Assembly: GCA_031282485.1 (NCBI GenBank)
Contig: JAITDQ010000191.1
Location: forward strand, 1-16,840
DNA: 16,840 nt
Direction of reading: 5' to 3'
Source: Tannerella sp.
GTDB lineage: Bacteria > Bacteroidota > Bacteroidia > Bacteroidales > Tannerellaceae
Shown here: positions 1 through 6,236 of the stretch, piece after piece
How the letters are laid out: the number at the start of each line of letters is the position of its first letter
How positions within the stretch are numbered: the stretch's first letter is position 1
The notes under the pieces: model-generated
Databases searched by the model: none
What the model saw: only the letters and a program-made list of their open reading frames with translations
What the model was told of the DNA's origin: nothing
Made by a program: the position numbers and the translations under genes

Positions 1-4
1 TAAT

Positions 5-35
5 TTTGAATAATTCAATTATTTAATTACTTTTG
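5..35 (+). promoter_or_regulatory. Bacteroidetes-type promoter of the FkbM methyltransferase gene
   Basis: TTTG at 5-8 and TACTTTTG at 28-35 are separated by exactly 19 bp. This matches the known Bacteroidetes primary sigma consensus TTTG-N19-TAnnTTTG without mismatch. Transcription would begin near 39-43, giving a leader of about 40 nt before the ATG at 80. Confidence 0.8.
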
Positions 36-79
36 CACGTCGGATATGTACTTTGAGAACAATATTAAGAGGAAAAGTA

Positions 80-1183
80 ATGGTTTTTAAAGAATTGATG
101 GAAACAAATGAAGAAGAAAATGACGTCAGGATAATCACCGCCCTCAGGGCGTCGGGACTTCCGGTTGTTTTGTATGGGGCGACAGTCGATGTGGCGGATC
201 AGATCGTGAAAAAGTTGTCCGGCTATGGCATTGAACTGTCGTTAGTGGCTTTTGACGACGAGTCGCCGCTTATGACCGGACAGACTGTCTCGCTGACAGA
301 AACGGAAACGACCGGCATAAAGGAACTTGATGAAAAAATACCGGCTTATCATGTGATTCTGGGATTTGTGAAAGGATACGGCAATATTCCTGCGATAACG
401 GCCAAGTTCAAAAATGCAAAGTCCGTGTCGTATCTGTCCGAAATTTTTGATATGGAGATTATTACTTCTTCTTTTGTCCGGGAAAACAGGGCGTTTCTGG
501 AGGAGTTTTATGAAAATCTTCAGGATCAAAATTCAAAGGATTCGTTCGTGGCTTATCTGTTGAGCAAGACGCGGCAGGACATGAAATATCTTCCCCCGGT
601 GTTTGACAGGATTCAGTATTTTCCGAAGGGGATATTTGAATTTTCGGATCACGAATCATATTTTGACTGCGGGGCGTTTACCGGCGATACGATTGCCGGT
701 TTTTTGAAGGCAACCGGCCGTTCGTACCGTCATATCTGGGCTGCCGAACCGGACAGGTCGAACTGTGAACAGTTGCTGAAGTATGTTGCGGAGGAAAAAC
801 TTACGGATATAGACGTTATCAATAAAGGTATATACGGTTATGCAGGGAAGTTGCCTTTTCGGGAGAGCGGTACGATGCTTTCCATGATTTCGGACGGTGC
901 GGATCGTTATATCGAAGTTGATACGATCGATCATATTGTGGACGGGGAATCGGTTACCTATATAAAAATGGATGTGGAAGGCGCGGAACTCCAAGCTTTG
1001 AGAGGCGCGGAACGGACGATACGGAACAACACGCCTGTTCTGGGCATAAGCATTTACCACAGGCAACGCGATTTGATCGATATCCCCGGATATATAAAGG
1101 AGATTGTACCGGAATACAGGTTCTATTTCAGGGTACATAAAAAACTGGCAATAGATACGGTTCTGTATGCCGTTACAGCATGA
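80..1183 (+). CDS. FkbM-family SAM-dependent methyltransferase with extra N-terminal domain
   Basis: 367 residues. The C-terminal half is an FkbM (Methyltransf_21) SAM-binding fold. The glycine motif YFDCGAFTGDT lies near residues 193-203, an acidic AAEPD follows the second strand near 222-226, and YIKMDVEGAE near 290-300 is the family's characteristic post-motif segment. The first ~185 residues form a separate alpha/beta segment (VVLYGATVDVADQIV, then VILGFVKGYGN) resembling a Rossmann-like half without a clear cofactor signature. The frame is also open from a TTG at 53, but the ATG at 80 has an AAGAGGA purine tract 6 nt upstream and suits the promoter, so I use 80. FkbM enzymes methylate hydroxyls of sugars or natural products; the substrate here is not deducible. 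No glycan or capsule genes adjoin it, so its role in surface glycan modification is only a guess. Confidence 0.85.
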   Translation: MVFKELMETNEEENDVRIITALRASGLPVVLYGATVDVADQIVKKLSGYGIELSLVAFDDESPLMTGQTVSLTETETTGIKELDEKIPAYHVILGFVKGYGNIPAITAKFKNAKSVSYLSEIFDMEIITSSFVRENRAFLEEFYENLQDQNSKDSFVAYLLSKTRQDMKYLPPVFDRIQYFPKGIFEFSDHESYFDCGAFTGDTIAGFLKATGRSYRHIWAAEPDRSNCEQLLKYVAEEKLTDIDVINKGIYGYAGKLPFRESGTMLSMISDGADRYIEVDTIDHIVDGESVTYIKMDVEGAELQALRGAERTIRNNTPVLGISIYHRQRDLIDIPGYIKEIVPEYRFYFRVHKKLAIDTVLYAVTA

Positions 1184-1235
1184 AGTTTAATTTTTTAACA
1201 ATTCATATATTTATTAATATTAAAAACAAGTTTCT

Positions 1236-2018
1236 ATGAAAAACAGGGTTTTAAATTCAGGAATGATACTTATTGTATTGTGTGTGAGCGCGTCTTCATT
1301 TGCTCAAAAGACTTATCCCGAACCGGAAAAGATGAGGCCGGGAATGTCCGAATTTTGGTTGCCTCAACCGGTAATTGTTACGCCCGGCGATATACAGACA
1401 AACACTGCACCGTCGGATGCTATCGTTTTATTTAACGGCAAGGATTTGTCGGCATGGGAAAGCGTGCGGACAAAAGGCGCTGCCGAATGGACTGTGAACA
1501 GCGACGGCTCGTTTACCGTAAACAAGAAACATGGGGATATTCAAACCAAAGACGTGTTTGAAGATTTCCAGTTACATATCGAATGGTGTGTACCGGTCAG
1601 TATTACGGGAGAAAGCCAAGCGCGCGGAAACAGCGGCGTTTTCCTGCAGGGGAAATATGAACTGCAGGTGCTGGACAGCTATGTGAACGAAACTTATGCG
1701 AATGGTCAGGCCGGAAGCATTTACAAACAGTCGCGCCCGCTGGTGAACGCCATGCGCAAGCCGGGGGAATGGAATGTGTACGATGTTATTTATACGGCTC
1801 CCACGTTTAAGGAAGACGGGACATACCGTACGCCGCCGCAAGTGACGGTTTTGCACAACGGCGTTGTCGTGCAAAACAATACGACGATTATCGGGACTAC
1901 CGAATATGTCGGATTCCCGAGGGTGGAGAAACATGGCGCCGGTCCCATTGTCCTGCAAAGTCACGGCGACCCGAGCGAACCGATTCGATTCCGCAATATC
2001 TGGATAAGAAAATTGTAG
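1236..2018 (+). CDS. Secreted DUF1080 / 3-keto-disaccharide hydrolase-like protein
   Basis: 260 residues. It begins with a Sec signal peptide: basic MKNR, a hydrophobic core GMILIVLCVSAS, and likely cleavage after SFA before QK (residue ~23). The rest matches the DUF1080 family (PF06439, concanavalin-like jelly roll). Landmarks are VLFNGKDLSAWE near 64-75, DFQLHIEWCVP near 110-120, GNSGVFLQGKYELQVLDSY near 130-148, and a C-terminal RFRNIWIRKL. Some members act on 3-keto-glycosides, and many are carbohydrate-related periplasmic or surface proteins in Bacteroidetes. No lipoprotein cysteine is seen, so a soluble periplasmic or secreted location is inferred. The leader 1184-1235 is very A/T rich, with no Shine-Dalgarno sequence and no recognisable -7 box, so cotranscription with the methyltransferase is possible. 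A strong terminator follows directly. Confidence 0.85.
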   Translation: MKNRVLNSGMILIVLCVSASSFAQKTYPEPEKMRPGMSEFWLPQPVIVTPGDIQTNTAPSDAIVLFNGKDLSAWESVRTKGAAEWTVNSDGSFTVNKKHGDIQTKDVFEDFQLHIEWCVPVSITGESQARGNSGVFLQGKYELQVLDSYVNETYANGQAGSIYKQSRPLVNAMRKPGEWNVYDVIYTAPTFKEDGTYRTPPQVTVLHNGVVVQNNTTIIGTTEYVGFPRVEKHGAGPIVLQSHGDPSEPIRFRNIWIRKL

Positions 2019-2029
2019 GAATAAAGCAT

Positions 2030-2070
2030 AAAGTCCGGTCATTCCCGATAAAGGAAAACCGGACTTTTTT
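2030..2070 (+). terminator. Rho-independent terminator after the DUF1080 gene
   Basis: The 10-bp stem 2030-2039 / 2058-2067 (AAAGTCCGGT with ACCGGACTTT) is uninterrupted. A small inner TTCC/GGAA helix can form in the loop, and a run of T ends at 2070. It begins 11 nt after the stop codon and separates this unit from the phosphate operon. Confidence 0.85.
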
Positions 2071-2136
2071 ATTACATTGTTGATAATTTGTTGGAACAAA
2101 AGTCGCCGGCGAATATTCAAAATAAAATTTTTGTAT

Positions 2137-2144
2137 TAAGTTTG
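2137..2144 (+). promoter_or_regulatory. Likely -7 element of the phosphate uptake operon
   Basis: TAAGTTTG fits the Bacteroidetes -7 consensus TAnnTTTG and lies 36 nt upstream of the ATG at 2181. No TTTG is found 18-20 bp upstream, so only half of the promoter is supported. Placement after a terminator and before an operon makes it plausible. Confidence 0.5.
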
Positions 2145-2180
2145 TAGTCTGAAAATAACATTAATTATATATAAAACTGT

Positions 2181-2828
2181 ATGAACAACTCCTTTTTCAG
2201 CCGTTTTACTCCCAAGGAGCCTAAATTTTTTCCTTTGTTTAAGGAGATTTCCACTGTGCTGTCGACAGCCTCGGATTTACTTATTAAGTGTATGGAGACA
2301 GACGATCACGGGCAACAGGACGAATATTACCGAATGATCAAAGACCAGGAGCGTTTGGGGGATAAACTTTCACACCGTGTTTTTGATGAGTTAAACGCAA
2401 CGTTTATCACGCCTTTTGACCGGGAAGACTTGCATGATTTGGCCATGTATCTTGATGATGTTGTGGACGGAATCAACAGTTCGGCAAAGCGTGTTGCGCT
2501 CTACAAGCCCAAAAGTATTCCCGATAATGCCCGTAAATTAGCCGGGTTGATAAAGGAAGCTTCGGATTGTCTGGGCAGGATTATGGAATTGCTGGATTCA
2601 TTGAGGAACAATTCTTCCCGGATAAATGCGTACTGCAAGGAGTTGCACGATATAGAAAACAGGGCGGACGACGTGTATGAGCTTTTCATCATAGAACTGT
2701 TTGAGAACGAAAAGGACAGCATCGAACTGTTTAAACTGAAAGAGATTTTATATGAAATGGAAAAGACTACAGATATGGCAGAGCATGTAGGTAAGATTGT
2801 GAGAACAATTATTATAAAGTACGCTTAA
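2181..2828 (+). CDS. DUF47 / PhoU-like phosphate transport regulator
   Basis: 215 residues, the usual size for the PhoU-like DUF47 family (PF01865). The protein is almost entirely alpha-helical and acidic, with no signal peptide or membrane segment. Recognisable parts are the start MNNSFFSRFTPKEPKFFPLFKE, the DHGQQDEYYRMIKDQERLGDKLSHRVFDELNATFITPFDREDLHDLAMYLDDVVDGI block (about residues 38-95), and a closing EILYEMEKTTDMAEHVGKIVRTIIIKYA. The E/DxxxD-type acidic clusters in the helices are the metal-binding feature of PhoU folds. It lies 12 nt upstream of the PiT permease, the standard pairing, and very probably modulates that transporter from the cytoplasm. The mechanism is inferred from family and context. 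Confidence 0.9.
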   Translation: MNNSFFSRFTPKEPKFFPLFKEISTVLSTASDLLIKCMETDDHGQQDEYYRMIKDQERLGDKLSHRVFDELNATFITPFDREDLHDLAMYLDDVVDGINSSAKRVALYKPKSIPDNARKLAGLIKEASDCLGRIMELLDSLRNNSSRINAYCKELHDIENRADDVYELFIIELFENEKDSIELFKLKEILYEMEKTTDMAEHVGKIVRTIIIKYA

Positions 2829-2840
2829 AACGCTTTTCCG

Positions 2841-3857
2841 ATGGAATTATTAATAGCTATTATCGTTCTTTGCCTCATCTTTGATTTTATAAACGGATTT
2901 CATGACGCCGCCAATTCTATTGCCACAATCGTATCGACGAAAGTTTTGACGCCATTTCAGGCGGTGCTGTGGGCTGCGTTTTTCAATTTTGTGGCATTTT
3001 TTATAGCTAAATACATTATTGGCGAATTTGGAATCGCGAACACCGTTTCGAAGACCGTATTCGAACAGTACATCACGCTGCCGGTCATACTGTCCGGCGT
3101 AATAGCCGCCATTATCTGGAATCTGGCGACTTGGTGGCTGGGCATTCCGTCATCGTCGTCCCATACGCTTATCGGCGGCTTTGCCGGAGCTGCTATTATG
3201 GCAAACGGTTTTGATGCGATACAGAGCATTGTGATAATAAAAATTGCCGCATTCATATTCCTCGCTCCCGTCATTGGGATGATAATAGCGCTGCTGTTTA
3301 CGATAATCGTGATGTATATATGCAGGAATGTCAATCCGTTTAAGGCCGAATCGTGGTTTAAGAAACTGCAGCTGGTCTCGTCCGCACTTTTTAGCGTGGG
3401 GCATGGCCTTAATGATTCCCAGAAAGTTATGGGTATCATTGCTGCGGCTATGATTGCGGCGCAGCCGCTGGGACTGGGCATGGGGATAGAATCGATAGAC
3501 GACCTCCCGAACTGGGTCGCTTTTTCCTGTTTCACGATGATTTCGCTCGGCACCATGTCGGGAGGCTGGAAAATTGTGAAAACAATGGGTTCGCGCATTA
3601 CGAAAGTAACGCCGCTGGAAGGCATGATAGCGGAAACGTCCGGAGCTTTGACGCTTTACCTGACGGAATACCTGAAAGTCCCGGTAAGCACGACGCATAC
3701 CATTACCGGCGCAATCATCGGCGTGGGAGCGACGAAACGCCTCTCGGCCGTGCGCTGGGGCGTAACGAAAAACCTGCTCGTCGCATGGATATTGACCATA
3801 CCCGTCAGCGCCCTGCTGGCTGCAATCATCTATTCGATTGAATCACTTTTTGTGTAA
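2841..3857 (+). CDS. pit: PiT-family inorganic phosphate permease
   Basis: 338 residues and strongly hydrophobic, about ten membrane helices. Both copies of the PiT signature are visible: FINGFHDAANSIATIVST near residues 16-33, and VGHGLNDSQKVMGII near 190-204. The repeat-end segments PSSSSHTLIGGFAGAAI (~103-119) and PVSTTHTITGAIIGVGATKRLSAVRWGV (~276-303) are also present. These are low-affinity, proton- or cation-coupled phosphate carriers of the inner membrane, sometimes also carrying sulfate; the tight link to a DUF47 gene favours phosphate. It is the second gene of a two-gene operon that ends at the hairpin overlapping its stop codon. Confidence 0.92.
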   Translation: MELLIAIIVLCLIFDFINGFHDAANSIATIVSTKVLTPFQAVLWAAFFNFVAFFIAKYIIGEFGIANTVSKTVFEQYITLPVILSGVIAAIIWNLATWWLGIPSSSSHTLIGGFAGAAIMANGFDAIQSIVIIKIAAFIFLAPVIGMIIALLFTIIVMYICRNVNPFKAESWFKKLQLVSSALFSVGHGLNDSQKVMGIIAAAMIAAQPLGLGMGIESIDDLPNWVAFSCFTMISLGTMSGGWKIVKTMGSRITKVTPLEGMIAETSGALTLYLTEYLKVPVSTTHTITGAIIGVGATKRLSAVRWGVTKNLLVAWILTIPVSALLAAIIYSIESLFV

Positions 3858-3880
3858 CGGAGTAATCTTCGTTTTTTTTT
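3856..3880 (+). terminator. Short intrinsic terminator after pit
   Basis: AACGGA (3856-3861) pairs with TTCGTT (3868-3873) across a 6-nt loop, with one G-T wobble. A run of nine T follows to 3880. The stem is short, but the T tract is long and it overlaps the stop codon, as expected for an operon end. Confidence 0.6.
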
Positions 3881-3899
3881 GAAAAAAAATGACAGATTG

Positions 3900-3930
3900 T
3901 TTGGCGGTATGAAAAAAAACCGTACTTTTG
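3900..3930 (+). promoter_or_regulatory. Consensus promoter of the aromatic amino acid operon
   Basis: TTTG at 3900-3903 and TACTTTTG at 3923-3930 are spaced by exactly 19 bp, a perfect match to the Bacteroidetes consensus. Transcription would start around 3934-3939. That leaves a very short leader (roughly 12-17 nt) before the ATG of the Tyr/Phe leader peptide. Confidence 0.85.
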
Positions 3931-3950
3931 CAACCGAAAATGTTTGAAAG

Positions 3951-4004
3951 ATGAGAAATTATTTTAATACATACTTTTATTTTTACTTTTACTTTAGCAG
4001 GTGA
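3951..4004 (+). CDS. Tyr/Phe-rich leader peptide of the aromatic operon (PheL-like)
   Basis: This is a 17-codon ORF, ATG 3951 to TGA 4002-4004, encoding MRNYFNTYFYFYFYFSR. It holds five Tyr and five Phe, and residues 8-15 are an unbroken Tyr-Phe alternation. It lies just after a consensus promoter and is followed by antiterminator and terminator helices, as known regulatory leader peptides are. The peptide itself probably has no function; translation of its codons measures charged tRNA-Phe and tRNA-Tyr. There is no clear Shine-Dalgarno sequence, only a GAAAG directly before the ATG. A four-codon ORF (ATG 3940) ends with a TGA overlapping this ATG, so translational coupling is conceivable. It is too short for ordinary gene callers and would normally be missed. 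Confidence 0.88.
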   Translation: MRNYFNTYFYFYFYFSR

Positions 4005-4058
4005 AGGCAGGAATTTTATATGTATTAAAATTGAAGTAACAAAAAGATTAAAGTATAA

Positions 4059-4091
4059 AAGTCCTGCCGTAACGACGGTGGGGCTTTTTTT
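4059..4091 (+). terminator. Attenuator terminator hairpin upstream of pheA
   Basis: A 12-bp stem with three G-T wobbles (4059-4070 with 4075-4086) and the tetraloop AACG is followed by T at 4085-4091. It lies about 60 nt before the pheA ATG and inside the transcription unit, so it acts as the conditional stop of the attenuator and not as an operon end. Confidence 0.88.
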
Positions 4092-4151
4092 ATGTTGATT
4101 TACGGGATTTTCAAAATTTACATAATTCATAATTTAAATAGTGTACAACAA

Positions 4152-4994
4152 ATGAAGAAAGTTGCTATTCAGGGGATTTTGGGTTCGTATCACGATGTGG
4201 CAGCCCATAACTATTTCGAGGGGGAAGAGATTGAGATTATCGGATGCAGTACGTTCAAGGACGTCGTAAAGCAGATACGCGACGACGCATCCGTAACAGG
4301 TCTTATGGCGATAGAAAACACGATTGCCGGAAGCCTGCTGCAGAATCATGAGCTTATCCGGCAAAGCGAATGTTCGATTATCGGCGAATACAAGCTGCGC
4401 ATATCTCATTCGCTTGCGGCGCTGCCGGGAACACGTCTGGCGGATGTGACGGAAGTTAATTCTCATCCGATCGCTTTGATGCAGTGCTCCGAATATCTGG
4501 GAACGCTGCCGGGCATAAAGATTGTGGAAACGGAAGATACGGCGGTGAGCGCGAAATGGATTGCCGAAAACCGACGGCAGGGACTTGCTGCCGTCTGCGG
4601 CAGACAGGCGGCGGAAATCTATGGTCTGGAGGTGCTCGCCGAAGGGATTGAAACGAATAACCGGAATTTTACCCGTTTCCTCGTTATCGCCGACAAATGG
4701 AACGCCGGAGACCTTATGAGAAATGTAACGAAGGATAAGTCGTCCATCGTTTTTGCCCTGCCTCACGTGTCGGGAAGCCTTTCGAAGGTATTAACCATAC
4801 TGTCCTTTTATGACATGAACCTGACGAAGATACAGTCGCTCCCGATTATCGGGCGGGAATGGGAATACCTGTTTTACGTAAATTTGACGTATGCGGATTA
4901 TACGCGGTATAAACAGGCGCTGGATGCTATCATACCGCTGACTAAGGACTTGAAAATTTTGGGAGAATATGCAGAAGGAAAACAAAGCGTCTGA
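4152..4994 (+). CDS. pheA: Prephenate dehydratase with ACT domain (monofunctional)
   Basis: 280 residues. It converts prephenate to phenylpyruvate, the committed step to phenylalanine. The catalytic domain covers residues ~3-180: VAIQGILGSYHDVAA at the start, MAIENTIAGSLLQNH near 52-66, EVNSHPIALMQCSEYL near 101-116, ETEDTAVSAKWIAE near 126-139, and the active-site NFTRF at 172-176 (catalytic Thr174). A C-terminal ACT domain (~197-275) has SSIVFALPHVSGSLSKVL and LTKIQSLPI, counterparts of the GALV and ESRP motifs that bind feedback Phe. No chorismate mutase domain is fused, unlike the enterobacterial protein. The frame is open from an ATG at 4092, but that lies in the attenuator's T tract and adds 20 residues without similarity, so 4152 is chosen. 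It overlaps the next gene by 26 nt. Confidence 0.93.
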   Translation: MKKVAIQGILGSYHDVAAHNYFEGEEIEIIGCSTFKDVVKQIRDDASVTGLMAIENTIAGSLLQNHELIRQSECSIIGEYKLRISHSLAALPGTRLADVTEVNSHPIALMQCSEYLGTLPGIKIVETEDTAVSAKWIAENRRQGLAAVCGRQAAEIYGLEVLAEGIETNNRNFTRFLVIADKWNAGDLMRNVTKDKSSIVFALPHVSGSLSKVLTILSFYDMNLTKIQSLPIIGREWEYLFYVNLTYADYTRYKQALDAIIPLTKDLKILGEYAEGKQSV

Positions 4995-6222
4995 TATTCA
5001 CGCAGCCGGGACACGTACGGATACGGCGTGCCGCATTTGCCCTGCCGACCGCGTGGGGAGTGTGGAGGAATATTACTTTTCGAGGAAATTGAAGGAAATT
5101 GCGGAGATGAACGCCGCCGGCAGGGATGTCATCAATCTTGGCGTCGGCAGCCCGGATATGCCGCCTTCCGAACAGGTTATTGATGTTTTTTGCCGCGAAA
5201 CGCGGAAGGATAATGTGCACGGCTATCAGCCGTATGTCGGTATACCGGCTTTGCGTGAGGGGTTTGCGGAATGGTACCGGACGTGGTATGGCGTGAACCT
5301 TGACCCGGAAAGGGAGATACAGCCTTTGATAGGCTCGAAGGAAGGCATTTTGCACGTTTCGCTGGCTTTTCTCAATCCGGGCGACGGCGTGCTGACGCCC
5401 AATCCGGGATATCCGGCCTATACGTCGGTCGGCAAATTAGTCGGCGCAGACATTGTTTCGTATAAACTGGATGAAAACAGCGGCTGGTACCCCGATTTTG
5501 ATGAACTTGAACGTTTGCTTGCCGAACGGCGCCGGGCGGGCAAACCGGACGTCAGGCTTATGTGGACGAATTATCCCAATATGCCGACGGGCGCCGACGC
5601 GAGTACGGAACTGTTTGAACGGCTGACGGAGTTCGGATACCGTCACGGGATTGTCGTATGTAATGACAACCCGTACAGTTTTATTCTGAATGAGCATCCG
5701 CGGAGTATACTGAGCGTTCCGGGCGCGAAGGAGATTTGTATCGAAATGAATTCGATGAGCAAGTCGCATAACATGCCCGGCTGGCGTATGGCGATGCTGG
5801 CGTCGAACGGGCGCTTTGTGCAGTGGATATTGAAGGTGAAGAGTAATGTGGATTCCGGGCAGTTCCGGCCGATGCAGTCGGCCGTCGTGGAGGCTCTCGG
5901 GGCGGGACGGGACTGGTATGACGGGATGAACGCCGTGTACCGCAGCCGCCGCGCCCTCGCGGGGCGGATAATGGAGACCCTGGGCTGTACGTATGACGGG
6001 AAACAGGTGGGCATGTTTTTGTGGGGACGCATACCCGATGCGGCGGAAAGCGGGGAAGCTCTTGCCGATGCGGTGCTGTATAAGGCAAACGTGTTCGTTA
6101 CGCCGGGATTTATCTTCGGGAGCGCCGGCGACAGGTATGTGCGGATTTCCCTTTGCTGCAGGAATCATACGCTGGAAAAAGCGCTGGAGCGGGTAAGCGA
6201 GTTAAATAATTCAACTAAATAA
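4969..6222 (+). CDS. PLP-dependent class I/II aminotransferase (probable aromatic aminotransferase)
   Basis: 417 residues, fold type I. The PLP lysine is Lys265 in NSMSKSHNMPGWRM. NYPNMPTG (201-208) is the NPxNPTG-type segment, DNPYS (233-237) holds the usual Asp and Tyr, and LGVGSPDMPPSE (57-68) is the substrate-side N-terminal motif. It lies between pheA and the DAHP synthase gene, so the likely reaction is transamination of phenylpyruvate and 4-hydroxyphenylpyruvate, or of prephenate. Sequence alone does not exclude aspartate or another amino donor. The ATG at 4969 lies inside the end of pheA (26-nt overlap) behind GGGAG, suggesting translational coupling. About 25 residues precede the expected family start (PADRVGSVEEYYFS), so a later non-ATG start is possible, for example a GTG near 5051. 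Confidence 0.85.
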   Translation: MQKENKASDIHAAGTRTDTACRICPADRVGSVEEYYFSRKLKEIAEMNAAGRDVINLGVGSPDMPPSEQVIDVFCRETRKDNVHGYQPYVGIPALREGFAEWYRTWYGVNLDPEREIQPLIGSKEGILHVSLAFLNPGDGVLTPNPGYPAYTSVGKLVGADIVSYKLDENSGWYPDFDELERLLAERRRAGKPDVRLMWTNYPNMPTGADASTELFERLTEFGYRHGIVVCNDNPYSFILNEHPRSILSVPGAKEICIEMNSMSKSHNMPGWRMAMLASNGRFVQWILKVKSNVDSGQFRPMQSAVVEALGAGRDWYDGMNAVYRSRRALAGRIMETLGCTYDGKQVGMFLWGRIPDAAESGEALADAVLYKANVFVTPGFIFGSAGDRYVRISLCCRNHTLEKALERVSELNNSTK

Positions 6223-6236
6223 GAGACGATAAACAA

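Larger units (their letters stand above)
3936..4091 (+). promoter_or_regulatory. Phe/Tyr transcription attenuator (ribosome-mediated)
   Basis: Three competing helices can be drawn. (1) Anti-antiterminator: 3961-3973, inside the leader ORF, pairs perfectly with 4019-4031 (13 bp). (2) Antiterminator: GGCAGGA (4006-4012) pairs with TCCTGCC (4062-4068) and TTTTATA (4014-4020) pairs with TATAAAA (4054-4060), 14 bp with one A-G mismatch. (3) Terminator: 4059-4070 pairs with 4075-4086. Helix 2 takes the 5' arm of helix 3. Helix 1 traps the left arm of helix 2 in its loop. Expected behaviour: a ribosome stalled at Tyr or Phe codons (3972-3995) blocks helix 1 but leaves 4006-4020 free, so helix 2 forms and the operon is read. 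A ribosome reaching the stop at 4002-4004 covers 4006-4015, so the terminator forms. The logic matches enterobacterial pheA/trp attenuation. The structures are read by eye and their energies are not computed. Confidence 0.88.

Noticed and set aside
53..79. TTG start extending the FkbM methyltransferase by 9 residues
   Set aside because: ATG at 80 has a purine-rich ribosome site and better distance from the promoter; TTG at 53 has none.
3985..4062. Additional helix 3985-3996 with 4049-4062 as part of the attenuator
   Set aside because: It can be drawn (12 bp with a 2-nt bulge) but is almost all A/T, and it would compete with the better-supported antiterminator; left out of the model until folded.
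4092..4151. Upstream ATG extending pheA by 20 residues
   Set aside because: It starts directly at the T tract of the attenuator terminator, has no family similarity, and the ATG at 4152 gives the normal PheA N-terminus.
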